Of a stretch of 64,000 nt of DNA, positions 1 through 9,079 are shown one piece after another. Made by a program: the position numbers and the translations under genes. A model generated the notes under the pieces. It did not search any database. It was given only the letters and a program-made list of their open reading frames with translations, and was not told where the DNA came from. Position 1 is the stretch's first letter; each line of letters starts with the position of its first letter. The stretch spans positions 620,001-684,000 of the forward strand of contig NZ_PJMX01000001.1 of assembly GCF_002846415.1 (NCBI RefSeq), written 5' to 3'. Source of the DNA: Streptomyces sp. TLI_146 (GTDB taxonomy: Bacteria; Actinomycetota; Actinomycetes; Streptomycetales; Streptomycetaceae).

Positions 1-269
1 GCCAGCTCGTGCAGTTCCTCGGCCCGTCCATGGCTGACGACGAATCCCTGGGCCCTGGCGAGCGAAACGGCCTCCTGCAACAGGACGGTCTTGCCGATCC
101 CGGGCTCGCCCAGCAGGACCGCGACCGCTCCTTCCCCGCCGTCGCGCACCGCCTCGACCAGGGCGCGCAGTTGCTCCAGCTCGGCTTCGCGGCCCCGCAG
201 CCCGGGCCGGCTCACCCCCGCGCCCCCGGGCGCCGCCACGCGTACCGCTTCGGCCCGCTGGGGGCTCAT
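1..269 (-). CDS. AAA/LuxR-type transcriptional regulator, N-terminal part (runs off left edge)
   Basis: Only the first ~89 codons are inside the window. After a short leader the reading frame holds a Walker A loop, LLGEPGIGKTVLLQEAV, preceded by a segment of the GREAELEQL type that opens the AAA ATPase domain of large LuxR (MalT/LAL) regulators. The ATG at 269 overlaps the stop of the upstream sugar permease (ATGA), so the two are translationally coupled. Position at the end of a carbohydrate ABC operon suggests it senses or controls that uptake system, which is inference. The helix-turn-helix end is not visible, so the LuxR assignment rests on the N-terminal ATPase pattern only. Confidence 0.7.
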   Translation of the reverse strand, partial: MSPQRAEAVRVAAPGGAGVSRPGLRGREAELEQLRALVEAVRDGGEGAVAVLLGEPGIGKTVLLQEAVSLARAQGFVVSHGRAEELHEL

Positions 270-1153
270 CCCTTGACCGATCCGGCGAGCAGCCCCCGCG
301 CGAAGTGCCGCTGCAGGGCGAAGAAGACGAGCAGTGGGACGAGCGCCGCCACGAAGGCTCCTGCGGTGAGCCGCTGCCACTCGTTGCCGTACGTCCCGGC
401 CAGGCTGGCCAGTTTGACCGTCATCGGCGCGGTCTCGGCCGTGCCTCCCGACAGGGTCAGGGCCACCAGCAGGTCGTTCCACACCCAGATGAACTGGATG
501 ATGGCGAAGGTGACCAGGGCCGGGCGGGCCAGTGGCAGCACGATCCGCAGCAGCAGCGTGCCGTGCGAGGCGCCGTCGACCCGGGCGGCCTCGATCAGGT
601 CCCGGGGCAGCGCTGCCAGGAAGTTGTGCAGGAGGAACACCGCGAACGGCAGCGCGAAGACCGTGTGGGCGAACCAGACCTGGCTGAACCGCGCGGGACC
701 GGTGAGGTGCCATGCAGGCAGGAACAGCCAGCCCTGGGAGAAGAGCTTCAGCAGAGGGACGAGCGCCATCTGGAGCGGCACGGCCTGGAGCGCGAAGATG
801 CCGACGACGAGCGCGTCGCGCCCCTTGAAATCGATCCAGGCCAGGGCGTACGCCGCGAAGAAGGCCAGCACGAGCGGGAACAGCACCGAGGGAAGGGCGA
901 TGACGATGGAGTTGACGAAGTACTCCGCGAGCCGCCCCGACCCGTTCCCGCCGCCCGAAAGCACCGCGCCGTAGTTGTCGAGCGTGAGGTGCGGCGCACC
1001 GAACACGGTCCACCAGCCCGTCGTCTTGATCTCCTTCTCGGGGCGGAACGAGGAGAGCAGCAGAGCCAGGGTCGGTGTCGTCCACAGGACCGCGATCACC
1101 ACGGCGAGCAGCGTGAAGGCGCGGGAGGCCAGTCGCTCCCGGACGCCGCTCAC
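266..1153 (-). CDS. Carbohydrate ABC transporter permease, MalG type
   Basis: Inner-membrane permease of 295 residues with about six hydrophobic segments. The cytoplasmic EAA loop that contacts the ATPase is visible in the second half (EAARVDGASHGTLLLRIVLP), the hallmark of binding-protein-dependent importers. It overlaps the preceding permease by 4 bp at its start and the following regulator by 4 bp at its end, so the genes form a tight operon. No ATPase gene lies in this operon; many Streptomyces sugar importers share the ATPase MsiK encoded elsewhere (family knowledge). The substrate cannot be read from the sequence. Confidence 0.88.
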   Translation of the reverse strand: MSGVRERLASRAFTLLAVVIAVLWTTPTLALLLSSFRPEKEIKTTGWWTVFGAPHLTLDNYGAVLSGGGNGSGRLAEYFVNSIVIALPSVLFPLVLAFFAAYALAWIDFKGRDALVVGIFALQAVPLQMALVPLLKLFSQGWLFLPAWHLTGPARFSQVWFAHTVFALPFAVFLLHNFLAALPRDLIEAARVDGASHGTLLLRIVLPLARPALVTFAIIQFIWVWNDLLVALTLSGGTAETAPMTVKLASLAGTYGNEWQRLTAGAFVAALVPLLVFFALQRHFARGLLAGSVKG

Positions 1154-2115
1154 CCCGCCCTCCGCCGCGCCCGGACCTGGTAGGCCACGAAGGGGGTGAC
1201 GAGGACGAAGAGGAGTACGGCAAGCACCGCGCCGTGGCCCGTTTCGCCGTAGCGGAAGGCCTGGTTGTACATGTCGTGGGCGATGACGTCCGTGTCGAAC
1301 TGGCCGCCGGTCATGGTCTTGACGATGTCGAAGGCCTTGAGCGTGCCGATCGCCTGGGCGAGGACCACGACGATCAGCGTCGGTCTGATCGACGGCAGGG
1401 TGATCCGCCAGAAGATCTGCCGGGCGGAGGCGCCGTCGAGTCGGGCCGCCTCGATCACCTCACCGGGAACGGCCCTGATCGCACCGGCCAGCAGGACGGC
1501 CGCGAAGCCCGCCTGGGTCCACACCATCACCACGATGAGGAACAGAACGTTCCAGGGCGAGTCGGCGAGCCATTGCCGTGGTTCGCCGCCGAACGCGACG
1601 ACGAGCTGGTTCAGCAGCCCGATCTGCCCGTCCTGCGCGGGTCGGTAGGCGTAGACGAACTTCCAGACGACACCCGCGCCAACGAAGGAGATCGCCATCG
1701 GCATCAGGAGGAGGGACAGCGCGAACGCCCTGAACCGCGACCGTACGACGGCCGCCGCGTACAGGAGACCGACCGCGGTGGCCGTCAGCGGTACGAGCAC
1801 CACCCACGCAACGGTGTTGCGCAGCGCCACCAGCGCCCGGGGGTCGGTGAAAAGCCATTCGTAGTTGTCCAGCCCGGCCCACGCCTCTCCCCCACGGCCG
1901 GTGAACGACAGCATCAGGGTGCGCAGAGCGGGCAGGAGCAGACCCACCGTGAGCAGCAACAGCGCGGGAGCCAGCAGGATCAGGGCCGCGGACCTCCTGC
2001 GTACCGGCCCCCGGTGCAGCACCAGAAGGATCAAGCAGACCACCGCCGCGAAGGCGGCGACGCCCTGGAGGAGATACAGCAGCTTGGGCCGCTGGGCGAC
2101 GACATCGAACGACAT
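1150..2115 (-). CDS. Carbohydrate ABC transporter permease, MalF type
   Basis: Permease of 321 residues, partner of the MalG-type gene downstream. It begins MSFDVVAQRPKLLYLLQG, has several hydrophobic helices and an EAA loop (EVIEAARLDGASARQIFWRI). A longer in-frame extension to about 2541 exists but lies inside the binding-protein gene and reads as shadow sequence; the ATG at 2115 shares one base with the upstream stop (TGATG), typical of coupled translation. Function: one of two membrane subunits of an oligosaccharide or sugar importer. Confidence 0.88.
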   Translation of the reverse strand: MSFDVVAQRPKLLYLLQGVAAFAAVVCLILLVLHRGPVRRRSAALILLAPALLLLTVGLLLPALRTLMLSFTGRGGEAWAGLDNYEWLFTDPRALVALRNTVAWVVLVPLTATAVGLLYAAAVVRSRFRAFALSLLLMPMAISFVGAGVVWKFVYAYRPAQDGQIGLLNQLVVAFGGEPRQWLADSPWNVLFLIVVMVWTQAGFAAVLLAGAIRAVPGEVIEAARLDGASARQIFWRITLPSIRPTLIVVVLAQAIGTLKAFDIVKTMTGGQFDTDVIAHDMYNQAFRYGETGHGAVLAVLLFVLVTPFVAYQVRARRRAG

Positions 2116-3446
2116 CAGTGGCTCGGCCAGGACCGTTCGATGGAGTCGGCCACCTGCTGGGTGCCCTTGCCGCCGATCCAGTCGACGGCGCCCTTCCAGA
2201 ACGTGCCCGCGCCGACCGACGCGGGCATCAGGTCCGAACCGTCGAACCGGAACTGCGCCTGGGGATCCTGGAGCAGCTGGATGGAGAGCCTGTCGACCGG
2301 GGTGGCGGCGTTCGCCGGGTCCACACCCCGGTTCGCGGAGACGAAAGGGCCCTTCTTCATGCGTGCGTTCGCGAAGTCCGCGGAGGCCAGATACTCCTGG
2401 AACGCCCGCACTTCGGGGCGGTCGGCGAACGCCGCGGTGAACACCCCACCGCCCAGTACGGGGTGGGCGGTCGGCTCGGCCCCGGGCAGCAGGAAGGCGT
2501 AGACGTCCTTGTCCGGTCCGATCTGCGTTCCCTTCGGCCACAGATCGGCGTAGAACGAGGCCTGGCGGTGCATCGCGCAGTCGCCGGAGAGGATCGGTGT
2601 GCCGGCCTCCTGGTAGGAGATCGACGCCACCGACCGGGCCGGACCGAAACCGCCGTTGGCGTACCGGTCGTTCTTGAGGATGGACCCCACGGTGTCCATG
2701 GCCCGGATCACCCGCGGGTCATTGAACGGGATCTTGTGGGTGACCCACTGGTCGTAGACGCCGGGGCCCTGCTGGCGCAGCAGGACGTCCTCGATCCAGT
2801 CCGTCACGGGCCAGCCGGTCGCCTCGGCGGACTCCACGCCCGCGCACCACGGCTTGACCCCTGAGGCCGCGACCTTCTCCGTCACCGCCATCAGCTCGGA
2901 CCACGTGCGGGGAACGCTCAGTCCCCGCTCCCGGAAGAACTTCGGGGAGTACCAGACGAACGACTTCACGTTCGCGACCAACGGCGTGCCGTAGAGGGTG
3001 CCGTCGACGGTCGCGTAGCTGTTCCAGTCCGCCGACCAGCCCTTCTTCGCGAGGGCCACGACCCCGGCGCCGGCGGGCTTGAGCTTGCCCGCCCGGGCGA
3101 AGCGTTCCAGGAGGCCAGGCTGGGGGAAGAACGCCATGTCGGGCGCGCTCCCGCCGTCGACCCGAAGCTGGATCTGCGCCTCGAACTCCCCGTCCCCCTC
3201 GTACTGGACGTCGATGCCCGTGCAGTGCGCGAAGTCCGCCCAGGTCTCTTCGAACAGGTCGGCTTCCCGGTCCCGGTTCTCCCCGTAGACGGTGACCTTG
3301 GTGCCGGGGTGCTCGCCGTACCGGGCGTACGGGCCGCAGTCCGCGGTGGAGTGCGACCGCGAAGCGCTGTCCTGGGAAGCACCGCAGGCGGCGCCGAGGG
3401 CGGCAACGGCGATGACGGCGAGCGCGGTCCTCACGCCGAACCTCAT
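2115..3446 (-). CDS. Extracellular solute-binding lipoprotein of a carbohydrate ABC transporter
   Basis: Lipoprotein of 443 residues. The signal peptide ends in a lipobox, AALGAAC, with the acylated Cys at about residue 21; the mature protein is a family 1 solute-binding protein (KVTVYGENRDREADLFEETW near the N-terminus, and the YSPKFFRERGLSVPRTWSEL segment of the sugar-binding cleft). A strong site, GGAGGAG, lies 8 bases before the ATG. First gene of the importer operon, followed by two permeases. It captures substrate outside the membrane. Substrate unknown. Confidence 0.9.
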   Translation of the reverse strand: MRFGVRTALAVIAVAALGAACGASQDSASRSHSTADCGPYARYGEHPGTKVTVYGENRDREADLFEETWADFAHCTGIDVQYEGDGEFEAQIQLRVDGGSAPDMAFFPQPGLLERFARAGKLKPAGAGVVALAKKGWSADWNSYATVDGTLYGTPLVANVKSFVWYSPKFFRERGLSVPRTWSELMAVTEKVAASGVKPWCAGVESAEATGWPVTDWIEDVLLRQQGPGVYDQWVTHKIPFNDPRVIRAMDTVGSILKNDRYANGGFGPARSVASISYQEAGTPILSGDCAMHRQASFYADLWPKGTQIGPDKDVYAFLLPGAEPTAHPVLGGGVFTAAFADRPEVRAFQEYLASADFANARMKKGPFVSANRGVDPANAATPVDRLSIQLLQDPQAQFRFDGSDLMPASVGAGTFWKGAVDWIGGKGTQQVADSIERSWPSH

Positions 3447-3461
3447 GGGTGGATCTCCTCC

Positions 3462-3491
3462 GATCGCCCGCCGAGGCTCTCGGGGGCGATC
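3462..3491. promoter_or_regulatory. Inverted repeat in the sugar-importer leader
   Basis: GATCGCCC at 3462-3469 is mirrored by GGGCGATC at 3484-3491, an 8-bp perfect dyad with 14-bp spacer placed 15-45 bp upstream of the binding-protein ATG. A second 7-bp dyad, CTCGAAC/GTTCGAG (3506-3533), overlaps the stop of the upstream hydrolase. Either could be an operator for a sugar regulator, or the second a weak terminator; neither matches a site I can name. Confidence 0.35.
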
Positions 3492-3520
3492 AGAAGCTAC
3501 CAGCGCTCGAACAACATCGA

Positions 3521-4273
3521 CTAATCGTTCGAGTCGGCCTGATCGGACCCATCGACGGTGGACCGGATCGCGTCCTGGATCAGCTCCGCCACAGCCTTGG
3601 GCCGGGCCAGCATGACCAGGTGGGAGGAGTCGACCTCGACGGTGGTCATACCGGCGCGCTCATAGCCGAAGCGCTCCACATCGGGGTTGATCGTACGGTC
3701 GCGGGAGGCCACCAGACCCCACGAAGGCTTGGTCTTCCACGCGGCGACAGGCGCCGCCTCCGTGAAGGCACGCGCGGCCAGGGGACGCTGGGAGACGGCG
3801 AGCACCGCGGCGAGGCCGGGCTCGACGTCCGCGGCGAAAAGGGCTGGGAACCGGTCGACCGCCACCGAGACGTCGGTGCCGCTCTCCGTGGAGCCGGCCA
3901 CCGGGAACGGGGTGTAGACGAGCGCGTCGGCGAGGCCGGAGTCGGGGAAGCGGCCCTGCAGCTCGCCCAGGCTCTCGCCCTCCTCCAGCGCGTATCCCGC
4001 CACGTACACCAGTGCACGGACGTTGTCCTGTGTCCCGGCGAGGGTGATGACGGCGCCGCCGTAGGAGTGCCCCACCAGGATCACGGGGCCGTCGACGGCA
4101 CGGATCACCGAGGCGATGTACGCGGCGTCCTCGACGAGGCTGCGGTTGGGCACCGCCGGGGCCACCACGTCCACGCCGGCGGCGGTCAGTTCGGGAATGA
4201 CACGGGCGAAGCTGGAGGCGTCGGCGAAGGCGCCGTGGACCAGGACGACGGTGGGACGGGCGTGTTGGGGCAT
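3521..4273 (-). CDS. Alpha/beta hydrolase, cytoplasmic paralogue
   Basis: Hydrolase of 250 residues with the N-terminal oxyanion-hole motif VLVHGAFADASSF, the nucleophile elbow VLVGHSYGGAV (catalytic Ser) and a C-terminal SSHLVML carrying the catalytic His. The ATG at 4273 has GAGGAG 7 bases upstream; the 27-codon upstream extension has no such site. There is no signal peptide. It closely resembles the exported hydrolase at 8047-8871 in motif order and in the PSWxLVA segment, so the two look like an internal duplication. Last gene of the nine-gene minus-strand run. Substrate unknown. Confidence 0.85.
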   Translation of the reverse strand: MPQHARPTVVLVHGAFADASSFARVIPELTAAGVDVVAPAVPNRSLVEDAAYIASVIRAVDGPVILVGHSYGGAVITLAGTQDNVRALVYVAGYALEEGESLGELQGRFPDSGLADALVYTPFPVAGSTESGTDVSVAVDRFPALFAADVEPGLAAVLAVSQRPLAARAFTEAAPVAAWKTKPSWGLVASRDRTINPDVERFGYERAGMTTVEVDSSHLVMLARPKAVAELIQDAIRSTVDGSDQADSND

Positions 4274-4408
4274 GGGGGAACTCCTCGGGATGGGGAAGGT
4301 TTGGGGTTTGCGTCGTGTCTCACAGGCCGAAGCGGGCCCGGTGCCCTCGGGCACCAGGTCGGCGTTGTGCTCCTGCGCGGTCGTGGTGTGAGGTGGTGGC
4401 GGGTGCGG

Positions 4409-5146
4409 TCACAGCGTGCGGCGCACGCCCGCATGGCGTTCCAGGTTGCGCAGCTGGACGGCCAGGCCGCCTTCCATGGCGAGGTGGGCGGGGCCGCTGC
4501 GGCCGATCGGCAGGACCTGCTCGCTGCGCATGTCCTCGAGCATCAGGGCGAACGCCGTGTACATCGCGACGAGCGCCACCACGAGGCCGAGCGCACCGGA
4601 GGTGCGGGTCAGCCACTCCGTGCCGGTGACCCCCGCGAGGCCGGTGGCCAACCAGCGGGGCAGCGAGGCCGCGAGGACGAACCACAGCGCGCGCTTGGGC
4701 CGGGTCACGGCGGTCATCAGCGCCCCGAAGCACAGGAGCGCCAGGTTGAACACGCCCAGGACCTGGAGGCCGTCGTCCGCGCCGGTGAGCATGATGAGCG
4801 AGTAAGGCAGCCAGCTGCCGGCGAACACCGCCATCAGCGTCGCCGCGATCACGTCACGGGCGCCGAAGGCCAGGACGCTGACCAGGAGTTGGAGGACGAA
4901 GGCCGGCAGCACGGTGAACGCGACGGCGGCGCGGGCCGCCTCGTCGAAGATCCCGAGCTGGAGGCAGCCCGTCATCACGGAAGCGATGGCTATCGTGAAG
5001 AAGCCGAGCGGCATGGGTGAGGCGATGGGGCGCAGGGTGATCCGGGTCATCGACCTGAGGTCCGGCTCGAAACGGCGCTCCGGGACGACGTCCGGCTGGG
5101 TTGGCGCGGTGTCGCCGTCGTCGGCGGCGGGGGAGGCTGCGGTCAT
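4409..5146 (-). CDS. Acetate/succinate-type transporter, GPR1/FUN34/YaaH (SatP) family
   Basis: Membrane protein of 245 residues with about six helices. The family signature appears as SPMPLGFFTIAIASVMTG around residues 43-60 (usual NPAPLGL-type start of helix 1). The start at 5146 follows the amidohydrolase stop by 16 bp. SatP-family proteins move acetate or succinate with protons. Set among hydrolases and an amidohydrolase, it probably handles a small acid released by them, which is inference. The C-terminal tail after about residue 200 is hydrophilic. Confidence 0.75.
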   Translation of the reverse strand: MTAASPAADDGDTAPTQPDVVPERRFEPDLRSMTRITLRPIASPMPLGFFTIAIASVMTGCLQLGIFDEAARAAVAFTVLPAFVLQLLVSVLAFGARDVIAATLMAVFAGSWLPYSLIMLTGADDGLQVLGVFNLALLCFGALMTAVTRPKRALWFVLAASLPRWLATGLAGVTGTEWLTRTSGALGLVVALVAMYTAFALMLEDMRSEQVLPIGRSGPAHLAMEGGLAVQLRNLERHAGVRRTL

Positions 5147-5162
5147 CGGGTGGATCTCACTT

Positions 5163-7049
5163 TCAGTGATCGAAGCAGGGGTCGACGAAGGACGGCGTCG
5201 TCCCGGGAGCGGCGCCGCGCGCGACGCGCCAGTGGCGGTGCTGCTCGGACTCGGCGACGGCCTCGGCCACGCGTGACGCCTGGCGGGCACCCGACTGGTA
5301 GCCGCCGAAGTGGGCCACCGGGCTCCACTGGGGGCTCACCGGCGGGACCGCCTCGTCGAGCCCCTCGTACTCCGCGGTCGCGTAGACGATGCGGCCGCCG
5401 ACGACGGTCAGGACGGACTCGATACCGGGAATGACGTCCTCGGGCACGGTGAGGTAGTCCTCGGAGAGCATGGCGAGATCGCCGTACGAGCCTTCGCGCA
5501 AGGTCCCCTTGACGTCCTGCTCACCGGTGAGCCGGGCTCCCCCACGGGTGTAGAGGCCGAGGGCGGTCTCCCGGTCGACCAGGTTCGCGGCCGGGTAGAG
5601 GGCCCCGCCGCCTACGGTGCGCCCGGTGACCAGCCAGTGCAGTGCCACCCACGGGTTGTACGAGGAGACGCGGGTGGCGTCGGTTCCGGCCGCGACGGTC
5701 AGGCCCCGGTCGAGCATGGCCCGGACCGGCGGGGTGTGGGCGGCTGCCTCGGCGCCGTAGCGGTCCAGGAACGCCGCGCCCTGGAAGGACATCCGGTTCT
5801 GCACCGAGACGGCGCCGCCCAAGGCGGCGATCCGGTCGAGGCTGTCGGCCGAGACGGTCTCGGCGTGGTCGAAGAGCCAGCGGTTGCCGCCGGGGAACAG
5901 TCCCTCCGCGGCGAGTTTCTCGAAGACGGCCAGGTCGCGACGGATCGTCTCGTCGTAGGTCGCATGGAGCCGGAAGCCCCAGCCGTTCTCCAGGAGGAGC
6001 CGGACGGCGCTCTCGAATTCACTCTCGTACCCTGCGGCAAGCTCGGGCCGGGGCTCGGAGAAGTTCTCGAAGTCGGCGGCCGCCCAGGTCAGGTTCTCGC
6101 CCGCGCCGTTCAGCCGGAGCCATTCGTCCCCGTCCCCGGGCTTGACCATCTCGGTCCAGCGCTTCAGGTCGGCGAGCTCCTGCCCGGCCGTCTGGGGAAA
6201 GAGGTGGTAGGCGATCCGCAGGGTCAACTCCCCCGACCTGGCGAGGTCGACGACCGTGGCGTAGTTGTCGGGGAAGTTCTGGAACCCGCCGGCGGCATCG
6301 ACCGCGGACGTCAGTCCGAAGCGGTTCAGCTCACGCAGGAAGTGACGCGTCGACGTCCGCTTGTCGGCCTCGGCGAGAGCCGGGGCCTTGGCCAGGGTGG
6401 AGTACAGGACCAGAGCGCTCGGAGCGGCGAGCAGGACGCCGTTGGGTTCACCGTCCCGCCCCCGCACGATCTGCCCGCCGCGCGGATCCGGGGTGTCCCG
6501 CGTGAATCCGGCTGCCTGCACCGCGGCCCGGTTCATCAGGGCCGACTGGTACAGATGCAGAACGAAGACCGGGGTGTCGGGGGCGGCGGCGTTCAGCTCG
6601 GCGACGGTCGGCATCCTGCGCTCGGCGAACTGCTCGGCGGTCCAGCCGCCCACCACCCGGATCCACTGCCCCTTGGGGGTGCGGCCCGCCTGCTCGCGCA
6701 GCATCGCCAGGGCGTGCCGCAGGCTTCGAACGCCGTCCCAGCGCAGCTCCAGGACGTAGTTCAGGCCGCCCCGGATGACATGCAGATGCGAGTCGTTCAG
6801 GCCGGGGATCACCCGGCGGCCGAGGGCGTCGACGACCCTCGTTTGCGGCCCGACGAGGTGGGCGAGGTCGTGGTCGTCACCGAGGGCCGCGACCCGGCCG
6901 TCGCGGATGGCGACGGCACGGGCCTCGGGGCGGTCCGGGTCACCGGTGAACACCTTGGCGTTGCGGACCAGAAGGTCGGCGTGCTCGGGCTGCCTCCGCG
7001 CGGCGGGAACGAGGCCCGCCACCGGCATGCTCGTCGACGGCCCGGTCAT
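5163..7049 (-). CDS. Amidohydrolase, YtcJ-like
   Basis: Metal-dependent hydrolase of 628 residues. Visible family features are LLVRNAKVFTGDP at the N-terminus, the metal-binding NDSHLHVIRGG motif, a later LHATYDETIRRD, WLFDHAETVS and AAGTDATRVSSYNPW (the metal-site Asp). This is the long YtcJ/AmiHydrolase_3 type, acting on cyclic amides or carbamates. The ATG at 7049 overlaps the upstream hydrolase stop (ATGA). The in-frame extension upstream of it is arginine-rich shadow sequence. Natural substrate not determinable. Confidence 0.88.
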   Translation of the reverse strand: MTGPSTSMPVAGLVPAARRQPEHADLLVRNAKVFTGDPDRPEARAVAIRDGRVAALGDDHDLAHLVGPQTRVVDALGRRVIPGLNDSHLHVIRGGLNYVLELRWDGVRSLRHALAMLREQAGRTPKGQWIRVVGGWTAEQFAERRMPTVAELNAAAPDTPVFVLHLYQSALMNRAAVQAAGFTRDTPDPRGGQIVRGRDGEPNGVLLAAPSALVLYSTLAKAPALAEADKRTSTRHFLRELNRFGLTSAVDAAGGFQNFPDNYATVVDLARSGELTLRIAYHLFPQTAGQELADLKRWTEMVKPGDGDEWLRLNGAGENLTWAAADFENFSEPRPELAAGYESEFESAVRLLLENGWGFRLHATYDETIRRDLAVFEKLAAEGLFPGGNRWLFDHAETVSADSLDRIAALGGAVSVQNRMSFQGAAFLDRYGAEAAAHTPPVRAMLDRGLTVAAGTDATRVSSYNPWVALHWLVTGRTVGGGALYPAANLVDRETALGLYTRGGARLTGEQDVKGTLREGSYGDLAMLSEDYLTVPEDVIPGIESVLTVVGGRIVYATAEYEGLDEAVPPVSPQWSPVAHFGGYQSGARQASRVAEAVAESEQHRHWRVARGAAPGTTPSFVDPCFDH

Positions 7050-7999
7050 GCGAAGGCCTTGCGCAGCGTGGCGGTGGCGAGACCGATGGCGAGTTCCGCG
7101 CCCTGCGTCTCGCGCAGCGCGTTCAGCATCACGAAGTCGTGGATGACGCCCTGCACGCGCAGGGCGGTGACGGGGACGCCGGCGGCACGGAGCTTCGCCG
7201 CGTACGCCTCGCCCTCGTCGCACAGGACATCGGCCTCGGCGGTGATGACCAGGGCCGGCGGCAGTCCGGTGAGCTGCTCGGTGGAGGCGCGCAGCGGGGA
7301 GGCGGTGATCTGGGCGCGCTCGGCCTCATCGGTCGTGTACTGGTCCCAGAACCACCTCATGGCCTCGCGGCGCAGGAAGTACCCCTCGCCGAACCGGTGG
7401 TAGGAGCCGGTGTCGAAGCCCGCGTCCGTGACCGGGTAGAACAGGACCTGCTGGACGAGCGTGACATCGCCGCGCTGCTTGGCCATGAGGGTGAGGGCGG
7501 CGCTCATGTTGCCGCCGACCGAGTCGCCCGCGACGGCGATCCGCGTACCGTCGAGGTCCTTGTGGTGGCCCTCGCGGGCGACCCACTGGGCCACGCTGTA
7601 GTTCTGCTCGATCGCGACGGGATAGCGCGCCTCGGGCGAGAGGTCGTACTCGGGGAACACCACGGCCGCACGGCTGCCGACGGCGAGTTCGCGCACGAGC
7701 CGGTCGTGGGTGTGGGCGTTGCCGAAGACCCAGCCCGCGCCGTGGATGTAGAGGATGACGGGAAGCGGCCCGGTGGCGCCGCGCGGCCGGACGATCCGGG
7801 CGCGGACGTCGCCAGTGGGGCCGCCGTGAACGGTGATCCACTCCTCGTCGACGGCGGGCAGGGGAACACCCTCGCCACTCTGGACGTCGTCCACGGCCTT
7901 ACGGCCCTCGGCGACGGGGATCTGGTAGAGGTACGGCGGCTGGGCCGTGGCCTCGGCGAACGCCTGGGCGGCGGGTTCGAGGACCGGACGGTTGTTCAT
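7046..7999 (-). CDS. Alpha/beta hydrolase fold-3 (HSL family) esterase
   Basis: Hydrolase of 317 residues of the hormone-sensitive-lipase type: YIHGAGWVFGN is the oxyanion-hole motif (usually HGGG, here HGAG), VAGDSVGGNMSAAL the GDSAG-like nucleophile elbow, ADVLCDEGE the catalytic Asp and VIHDFVML the catalytic His segment. Start at 7999 chosen because homology begins there and GAAGGAGAAA lies just upstream; a longer frame to 8236 runs into the neighbouring gene. Coupled by ATGA to the amidohydrolase. Probably hydrolyses a short-chain ester or carbamate. Confidence 0.87.
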   Translation of the reverse strand: MNNRPVLEPAAQAFAEATAQPPYLYQIPVAEGRKAVDDVQSGEGVPLPAVDEEWITVHGGPTGDVRARIVRPRGATGPLPVILYIHGAGWVFGNAHTHDRLVRELAVGSRAAVVFPEYDLSPEARYPVAIEQNYSVAQWVAREGHHKDLDGTRIAVAGDSVGGNMSAALTLMAKQRGDVTLVQQVLFYPVTDAGFDTGSYHRFGEGYFLRREAMRWFWDQYTTDEAERAQITASPLRASTEQLTGLPPALVITAEADVLCDEGEAYAAKLRAAGVPVTALRVQGVIHDFVMLNALRETQGAELAIGLATATLRKAFA

Positions 8000-8046
8000 G
8001 AGGGGTTTCTCCTTCTGGGGATGTTGGGATGGGGCAGGTCGAAGGC

Positions 8047-8871
8047 TCAGCGGGTCGCCCGTACGGCGTCGAGGATCACGTCGGTGACCACAGCCGGACG
8101 GGAGACGGCCACGGCGTGCGACGCGTCCACTTCGGTGATGTGCGAGCCTGCGCGCCGGGCCATCCACCGTTCGGCAACCGGCGGGATGTTCTTGTCGGCG
8201 GTCGCGACCAGCGCCCAGGACGGGATCGTCTTCCAAGCCGCTCCCTGGGCCTTCTCCTCCAGCGCGGCGGTGGCGACCGGGCGCTGCGTCGCGGCCATGA
8301 CGGCGGCCTCGGCGCCGGGAACGTCCGCGGCGAACTGCCGGGGGAACTTGGCCCGCTCGATGACGAGTTCGCTGCCGGTGCCACCTCCCGGCAGCGGGTA
8401 CGACCGCGGGTTCACGGCGTCACCGAGGGTGGATCCCGGGAACTTGGCGGCGAGCTCGCCCGCGCTCTCGCCCTTGTCCGGGGTGAACGCGGCGATGTAG
8501 ACGAGGGCCTTCACCCGGCTGTCGCCCACCGCGGCGCCACTGATGACGGCGCCGCCGTAGGAGTGGCCGACCAGGACGACGGGTCCGTCGACGGCGTCCA
8601 GCGCACTGCGCAGATAGGCGGTGTCCGCGGCGAGACCACGCAGCGGGTTGGCGGGGGCGAGGACGGGGTAACCGGCGCGCTGCAGCCGCCTGATCGTGCC
8701 GTTCCAGCTGGAGGCGTCCGCGAACGCCCCGTGGACCAGGACGATCGTGGGCCGGGAGCCGTGCCGATCGGCGGCGGCGGCCGAGTGACTCACGGGTGCG
8801 GCCGCGCCCAGGGCCACCAGCGTCGCGGGCAGGACGGCGGCAAGGGTGAGGGTGCGCCTCGTGGGGTGCAT
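8047..8871 (-). CDS. Secreted alpha/beta hydrolase, paralogue of 3521-4273
   Basis: Protein of 274 residues beginning MHPTRRTLTLAAVLPATLVA, a signal peptide with an Ala-rich cleavage region near residue 33. The mature part carries IVLVHGAFADASSW, VVLVGHSYGGAVISG with the nucleophile Ser, and DASHAVAVSRP with the catalytic His. It is the exported sister of the cytoplasmic hydrolase at the end of the same run. The start at 8871 precedes the signal peptide directly; the longer frame adds a charged extension that would spoil it. Confidence 0.85.
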   Translation of the reverse strand: MHPTRRTLTLAAVLPATLVALGAAAPVSHSAAAADRHGSRPTIVLVHGAFADASSWNGTIRRLQRAGYPVLAPANPLRGLAADTAYLRSALDAVDGPVVLVGHSYGGAVISGAAVGDSRVKALVYIAAFTPDKGESAGELAAKFPGSTLGDAVNPRSYPLPGGGTGSELVIERAKFPRQFAADVPGAEAAVMAATQRPVATAALEEKAQGAAWKTIPSWALVATADKNIPPVAERWMARRAGSHITEVDASHAVAVSRPAVVTDVILDAVRATR

Positions 8872-8986
8872 GGAGGTGTCCTTGTCGGGTGGTGAAGGGG
8901 GCGCTTGTCGGGTTCCCAAGGGTTCGGGGGTGCGCGGCCGAGCTGGCGCGTGCGGGCGCCGACCGGTCGGGCGGGTGCACGGGCGA

Positions 8987-9070
8987 GCGGGTACGACGGT
9001 CGGCCGCGCGGGTACGGCGGTCGGGCAAGCGGGTGCGACGCTCGGCCGAGCAGGTACGACGGTCGGGCGG
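8987..9070. repeat. Four tandem 21-bp repeats
   Basis: Four head-to-tail 21-bp units (8987-9007, 9008-9028, 9029-9049, 9050-9070) follow the pattern GCGGGTACGACGGTCGGnc n, differing at a few positions. They end 10 bp from the stop of the oxidoreductase and sit in its 208-bp gap to the secreted hydrolase. Being 21 bp they are in phase with codons and give a seven-residue repeat in one minus frame, but no start or homology supports that frame. Function unknown; a minisatellite or a transcript spacer. Confidence 0.8.
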
Positions 9071-9079
9071 GATCTCGCC

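Noticed and set aside
9..1183. Long plus-strand reading frames across the sugar importer
   Set aside because: They mirror the minus-strand permease in GC-rich DNA, have Arg/Pro/Gly-biased composition and no recognisable motif.
2119..2541. N-terminal extension of the MalF-type permease
   Set aside because: It lies wholly within the binding-protein gene in another frame; the TGATG overlap at 2115 gives a better start.
8987..9070. CRISPR-like array
   Set aside because: Units are contiguous 21-bp copies with no spacers and there is no cas gene.
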